Assembly (NCBI GenBank): GCA_963921245.4
Contig: CAWUEY030000001.1
Coordinates: 2,542,001 to 2,606,000, forward strand
From: JABJGO01 sp963921245
GTDB lineage: Bacteria; Pseudomonadota; Alphaproteobacteria; Rhodospirillales; Casp-alpha2
Direction: 5' to 3'
Length of the DNA stretch: 64,000 nt
This document shows positions 60,511 to 64,000 of this stretch, in pieces. A program made the translations under genes and the position numbers. The notes beneath the pieces are model-generated. The model did no database searches. It was not told where the DNA came from and saw only the letters and a program-made list of their open reading frames with translations. Numbering within the stretch: the stretch's first letter is position 1; each line of letters starts with the position of its first letter.

Positions 60511-60533
60511 ATTAGGTTGGCCTAATCGGCCAA
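60511..60533 (+). promoter_or_regulatory. Two mutually exclusive hairpins between gshB and comM
   Basis: ATTAGG-ttgg-CCTAAT (60511-60526) and TTGGCC-taatc-GGCCAA (60517-60533) share bases and cannot form together. Both stems are perfect 6-bp. No T run follows either, so a classic terminator is not supported. The rest of 60496-60579 holds no gene. Confidence 0.4.
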
Positions 60534-60579
60534 AGTGTTCTTTCATCAGGCGGCGGACCCTCCATTTCGGGATTCAGAT

Positions 60580-62097
60580 ATGGTCGCACGAACAAAGACA
60601 GTGGCATTCAATGGCATAGACGTACTGGATATTGACGTCCAGGTGCAAATCGCCAATGGCTTACCGGCGTTTACAATTGTGGGTCTGCCCGACAAGGCCG
60701 TTTCCGAAGCACGGGAGCGCGTCCGGGCCGCCCTGCACGGCATGGGCCTGTCGCTTCCACCAAAACGGATCACGGTTAACCTGGCACCGGCCGATCTGAT
60801 AAAAGAGGGCAGTCATTTTGACCTTCCCATTGCCGTTGCCCTGCTGTGTGCCATGGGGGTAATGCCCGGCGATGAGATTGAAAACTTTCTCGCCATCGGG
60901 GAGCTTGCCCTGGACGGCTCTCTTGCTGCCGTAGCAGGGGTTTTGCCCGCCGCCGTGCACGCCGGGGCCTGTGATCTGGGATTGATGTGTCCGGCGGTCC
61001 AGGGCGGTGAAGCGGCCTGGGCCGGTGAGCTGAACATCCTGGCGGCACGATCCCTGTTGGACCTGGTCAATCACTTCAAGGGCGCACAGGTGTTGTCGAT
61101 ACCCGAGGCCGACCCCGCCATTACGGGTGGTCGTTATGCTGATCTGGCAGATATCAAAGGGCAGGAGACAGCAAAACGCGGGGTGGAAATCGCCGCCGCC
61201 GGGGGACACAATCTGCTGATGACGGGCCCTCCGGGGGCGGGTAAATCCATGCTCGCCCAGAGGCTTCCGGGCCTGCTGCCGCCGCTCGATTCAGACGAAA
61301 TCCTCGAAGTCAGCATGGTTCACAGCCTCGCGGGCATTCTACCGGATGGGGGCCTGATGGCGCAGCGACCCTTTCGTGATCCTCATCACAGCGCTTCGGT
61401 TCCCGCGCTGGTTGGCGGCGGAGCGCGGGCAAAGCCCGGTGAGGTTTCTCTGGCCCATCTCGGCGTGCTGTTTCTGGATGAGCTCCCAGAGTTTCAGCGT
61501 AGCGCCCTGGAGTCCTTGCGCCAGCCGCTTGAAACCGGCATGACAACGGTCGCGCGGGTCAATGCCCATGTGACCTATCCGGCTAGGTTTCAACTGGTTG
61601 CCGCCATGAACCCCTGTCGCTGCGGCTATCTGGATGACCCGGCGCAGGCATGTTCTCGCGCACCCAGATGCGCCCGTGACTACCAATCAAAAATATCGGG
61701 CCCTGTGTATGACCGGATCGATATCAATATCGAAGTGGCGGCCCTGAATCCCATGGACCTTACCCTGCCGCCGGCGGCGGAAACATCCGGGGAAATCGCC
61801 CGGCGGGTGAACGCCGCGCGCGCCATTCAAAAAGACAGATATAAACATACAGGTGCGGGAGAAATCCTGCGCACAAATGCGGATGTGGACGGCAAGCTGT
61901 TGGAGGAAGTCGCCGCCCCGGATTCCGCAGGGCGCTCTCTGTTGGCAAGCGCAATTGATCGCCTGAAACTCACGGCGCGGGGCTATCATCGAATTCTACG
62001 GGTTGCCCGAACGCTGGCCGATTTGGATAATAGTGACGGCGTTCGTCAGCTTCACGTTGCAGAGGCGCTCAGTTTCCGGCGAAATTTGTACGGCTAG
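60580..62097 (+). CDS. comM: YifB/ComM-type Mg-chelatase-like AAA+ protein
   Basis: A 505-residue hexameric AAA+ helicase. The N-terminal ChlI-type domain has GLPAFTIVGLPDKAVSEARERVRAAL. The AAA core has Walker A TGPPGAGKSMLAQRLPG (about 213-229), Walker B VLFLDELPEF and a C-terminal Mg_chelatase segment with RNLY. ComM promotes branch migration during transformation. ATG at 60580 opens MVARTKTVAFNGID; a GTG frame at 60535 is longer but unconserved. Confidence 0.94.
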   Translation: MVARTKTVAFNGIDVLDIDVQVQIANGLPAFTIVGLPDKAVSEARERVRAALHGMGLSLPPKRITVNLAPADLIKEGSHFDLPIAVALLCAMGVMPGDEIENFLAIGELALDGSLAAVAGVLPAAVHAGACDLGLMCPAVQGGEAAWAGELNILAARSLLDLVNHFKGAQVLSIPEADPAITGGRYADLADIKGQETAKRGVEIAAAGGHNLLMTGPPGAGKSMLAQRLPGLLPPLDSDEILEVSMVHSLAGILPDGGLMAQRPFRDPHHSASVPALVGGGARAKPGEVSLAHLGVLFLDELPEFQRSALESLRQPLETGMTTVARVNAHVTYPARFQLVAAMNPCRCGYLDDPAQACSRAPRCARDYQSKISGPVYDRIDINIEVAALNPMDLTLPPAAETSGEIARRVNAARAIQKDRYKHTGAGEILRTNADVDGKLLEEVAAPDSAGRSLLASAIDRLKLTARGYHRILRVARTLADLDNSDGVRQLHVAEALSFRRNLYG

Positions 62098-62141
62098 CGG
62101 TGGCGGCAAGGGACGGGGCCATGGATTGCCCAGGCTTCCTG

Positions 62142-62498
62142 TCAGGAAAGCAGCGACCCGAGATTGCGCCCGCCGACGATGTGCACATGAAGATGGGGAA
62201 CTTCCTGATTTGAATCCGGCCCGCTGTTGACCAGGACCCTGTAGCCGGATTGCTCCAGCTTCAATACATCGCGCGCCACATGACCAACGGCCCTGAAGAG
62301 CCCGAGTATCTCAGCATCTGAGGCGTTGGCCGTGAAATCGTCCATATCAACGTAAGGCCCCTTGGGAATCACAAGTACGTGGGAAGGCGCCTGGGGGCTG
62401 ATATCAGGGAAGGCATAGGCATAGTCGTCATCGTAAACAGGGTTGCTGGGAATCTCCCCGCGCAGAATTTTCGCAAAAATGTTGTCAGTGTCGTACAT
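62142..62498 (-). CDS. HIT-family nucleotide-binding protein
   Basis: A 118-residue HIT (HINT/PKCI-like) protein. The histidine triad is HLHVHIVGG (HxHxH) near residues 102-110. N-terminal FAKILRGEIP and FPDISPQAPSHVLVIPK match the bacterial HinT subgroup, which hydrolyses aminoacyl-AMP phosphoramidates. It follows hisE by 11 bp on the same strand, a typical his-cluster appendix. Confidence 0.93.
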   Translation of the reverse strand: MYDTDNIFAKILRGEIPSNPVYDDDYAYAFPDISPQAPSHVLVIPKGPYVDMDDFTANASDAEILGLFRAVGHVARDVLKLEQSGYRVLVNSGPDSNQEVPHLHVHIVGGRNLGSLLS

Positions 62499-62509
62499 GA
62501 TGTCTGTCC

Positions 62510-62854
62510 TTATTCCATCGCCCTCGAACGTTTTTCGTCGATACCGGATTGGCCCGTGCGGCGTGCCAGTTCCGCCATGACCTGATCGGGTGTCACGCCG
62601 GTGTCGGCCCAGAGAACCATCAGGTGATACAGCACATCAGCGCTTTCGCTAACCACACGTTCCGGTGTTTCGTGGAGGGCCGCAACCAAAACCTCTACGG
62701 CTTCTTCATTGATTTTGCAGGCGATCTTTGCCCGCCCATCATTAAACAGCTTTGCCGTATATGAAGAATCCGGGCTGGCGGTCTTGCGAGATGCAATGGT
62801 TTCATAGAGCGCCTGGAGGACGTTATCATTGCCATTTGAAATGTGTTCAGTCAT
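62510..62854 (-). CDS. hisE: Phosphoribosyl-ATP pyrophosphatase
   Basis: A 114-residue all-helical MazG-type enzyme of histidine synthesis (phosphoribosyl-ATP to phosphoribosyl-AMP). The metal-binding KINEEAVEVLVAALHE and ESADVLYHLMVLWADTG helices are conserved. ATG at 62854 opens MTEHISNGN; a longer frame reads into the hisF end. It lies 19 bp after hisF, in the order hisA-hisF-hisE. Confidence 0.95.
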   Translation of the reverse strand: MTEHISNGNDNVLQALYETIASRKTASPDSSYTAKLFNDGRAKIACKINEEAVEVLVAALHETPERVVSESADVLYHLMVLWADTGVTPDQVMAELARRTGQSGIDEKRSRAME

Positions 62855-62873
62855 GCCGTTTTTACTTTCAGGA

Positions 62874-63656
62874 TCAAAGGCTATCCAATCGAACGGGGAT
62901 CCCCGCCTCATGCATGTGAGCCTTGGCTTCTCCGACTGTATACGTCCCGAAATGAAAAATCGAGGCGGCCAGAACAGCGGACGCATGACCATCCGTAACA
63001 CCTTCGACCAAGTGATCCAGCGTACCGACACCGCCCGAGGCGACAACCGGTATATTGACCGCATCGGAAACCGCCCGCGTCAAGGGCAGGTTGAAGCCTG
63101 CTTTCGTGCCGTCCCGATCCATGGACGTCAGGAGTATTTCACCGGCGCCATAGGCCGCCATTTTCTGGGCCCAGGCCACCGCATCAATGCCGGTTGGGGT
63201 TCGCCCACCGTGGGTAAACACCTCGAATTTTTCATTCCCCGTTCCTTCATCGGCAACAGATTTGGCATCAATGGCAACAACGATGCATTGACTGCCAAAC
63301 TTTTCGGCGGCGCGCCTAACGAGTTCCGGGTCCTTGACGGCGGCGGTCATGATTGACGCCTTGTCCGCGCCGGCCAGCAATAGATTGCGAATATGCTCGA
63401 GGGTGCGAACGCCGCCGCCGACGGTTAGCGGCATGAAACACTCTTCTGCGGTCCGGGCGACAACATCCAGAATAGTGTCCCTGTTGTCGCTGCTGGCCGT
63501 GATATCCAAAAAGCACAGCTCGTCTGCGCCGGCTTTGTCGTAGAGGCGCGCCTGTTCAACCGGATCACCCGCATCAACAAGGTCGACGAAATTAACCCCT
63601 TTGACAACGCGGCCATTATTAACGTCCAGACAGGGAATAATACGGACCTTTAACAT
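62874..63656 (-). CDS. hisF: Imidazole glycerol phosphate synthase cyclase subunit
   Basis: A 260-residue (beta-alpha)8 barrel that forms IGP and AICAR with ammonia from HisH. Catalytic residues are Asp in IPCLDVNNGRVVKGV (Asp11) and Asp in LLTSMDRDGTKAGFN (about Asp 182), with phosphate-binding GGGVRTL and ASGGVGTL. The ATG at 63656 overlaps the hisA stop by 7 bp, so the two are translationally coupled. Confidence 0.97.
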   Translation of the reverse strand: MLKVRIIPCLDVNNGRVVKGVNFVDLVDAGDPVEQARLYDKAGADELCFLDITASSDNRDTILDVVARTAEECFMPLTVGGGVRTLEHIRNLLLAGADKASIMTAAVKDPELVRRAAEKFGSQCIVVAIDAKSVADEGTGNEKFEVFTHGGRTPTGIDAVAWAQKMAAYGAGEILLTSMDRDGTKAGFNLPLTRAVSDAVNIPVVASGGVGTLDHLVEGVTDGHASAVLAASIFHFGTYTVGEAKAHMHEAGIPVRLDSL

Positions 63657-64000
63657 GTCGGTTTCCCAGCCCCGAATGACAACAGTTCAACGGCAGATGT
63701 GATATCGATTTTTCCATCGTAAATTGCGCGCCCAGAGATTGCGCCATTGAGATTTGGAATCTCGCGGCGCACTGTTTCCAGGTCCGCCATGGAAGAAATG
63801 CCACCGGAGGCGATAACGGGGATCGAAACGGCTTCAGCCAAAGCCCTGGTCGCCGCCACATTGGGTCCTTCCATGGCCCCGTCCTTGTCGATGTCGGTGT
63901 AGACGATGGCGGCGGCGCCCGCGCCTTCAAAGCGGCGCGCCAGATCAAGCACCGACAGCGCGGCGTCCGCCGCCCAGCCTTCTATCGCCACCCACCCGCC
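63650..64000 (-). CDS. hisA: Phosphoribosylformimino-5-aminoimidazole carboxamide ribotide isomerase, partial
   Basis: The C-terminal half, about 116 residues, of HisA; the N-terminus is cut by the window edge. Visible landmarks are GWVAIEGWAADAA, IVYTDIDKDGAMEGPN (the Asp-x-x-x-Asp-Gly catalytic segment) and VIASGGISSMADLE, then GAISGRAIYDGKID. It isomerises the ProFAR sugar. It overlaps hisF by 7 bp. Confidence 0.95.
   Translation of the reverse strand, partial: GGWVAIEGWAADAALSVLDLARRFEGAGAAAIVYTDIDKDGAMEGPNVAATRALAEAVSIPVIASGGISSMADLETVRREIPNLNGAISGRAIYDGKIDITSAVELLSFGAGKPTC

Noticed and set aside
62130..62160. TTCCTG-t-CAGGAA hairpin between comM and the HIT gene as a terminator
   Set aside because: The stem is there, but it has a one-base loop in perfect form and no T run on either side, and it overlaps the HIT stop codon.

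Overview
The window looks like chromosome from an alphaproteobacterium. The evidence is an Irr-type iron regulator carrying the HHH heme motif, an iron-control-element-like operator, a YlxR-L7Ae fusion between nusA and infB, a SAM-II-like riboswitch, and the characteristic run fur-miaB-phoH-ybeY-corC-lnt-metK-trmB followed by rimP-nusA-ylxR-infB-rbfA-truB-rpsO-pnp. Almost everything is core housekeeping, densely packed, mostly on the minus strand up to 40.1 kb and again in 43-51 kb. I cannot name the genus. I see no rRNA, intact tRNA, CRISPR array, transposase or prophage.

Layout. 1-4.4 kb: an iron/peroxide module (Fe-S oxidoreductase, rubrerythrin, irr) and the unsaturated fatty acid operon fabA-fabB-fabI. 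4.4-14 kb: a transcription/translation supercluster read leftward from rimP to pnp, with a leader terminator in front of rimP and a hairpin in front of pnp. 14-23.7 kb: trmB-metK (with a SAM-II-like leader), lnt-corC-ybeY-phoH-miaB as a tightly overlapping unit, fur, a TusA-like gene on the opposite strand and tsaB. 23.8-30 kb: a polysaccharide deacetylase and a Bax-like glucosaminidase (convergent), nfuA, trpS, murJ. 29.4-40.1 kb: glnD, mutS, ppa, an AmpG-like transporter, typA, a PfkB adenosine kinase.

40.2-43.3 kb: an EI24 membrane protein, a bactofilin, a proline-rich lipoprotein, nth and a divergent DUF2244 gene. 43.35-44.65 kb: the only clearly accessory-looking piece, an AT-rich Fic AMPylase gene with five copies of a 10-bp element in its promoter. 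44.65-51 kb: dapB and the heat-shock genes hrcA, grpE, dnaK, dnaJ. 51.1-62.1 kb, mostly plus strand: a quinone-oxidoreductase-like gene, rph, rdgB, hemW, an LpoA-like lipoprotein (minus), rsmI, yraN, a BON lipoprotein, a transglutaminase-like/TPR protein, gshB, comM. 62.1-64 kb: a HIT protein, hisE, hisF and a truncated hisA (minus).

The most interesting signals lie between genes: the SAM-II-like aptamer with a downstream Shine-Dalgarno-sequestering helix before metK, ICE-like boxes before rubrerythrin and irr, a terminator in the rimP-nusA-infB leader, the repeat array before fic, a perfect hairpin over the dnaK stop codon, and several hairpins that abut start sites. No wholly new multi-gene system is evident.
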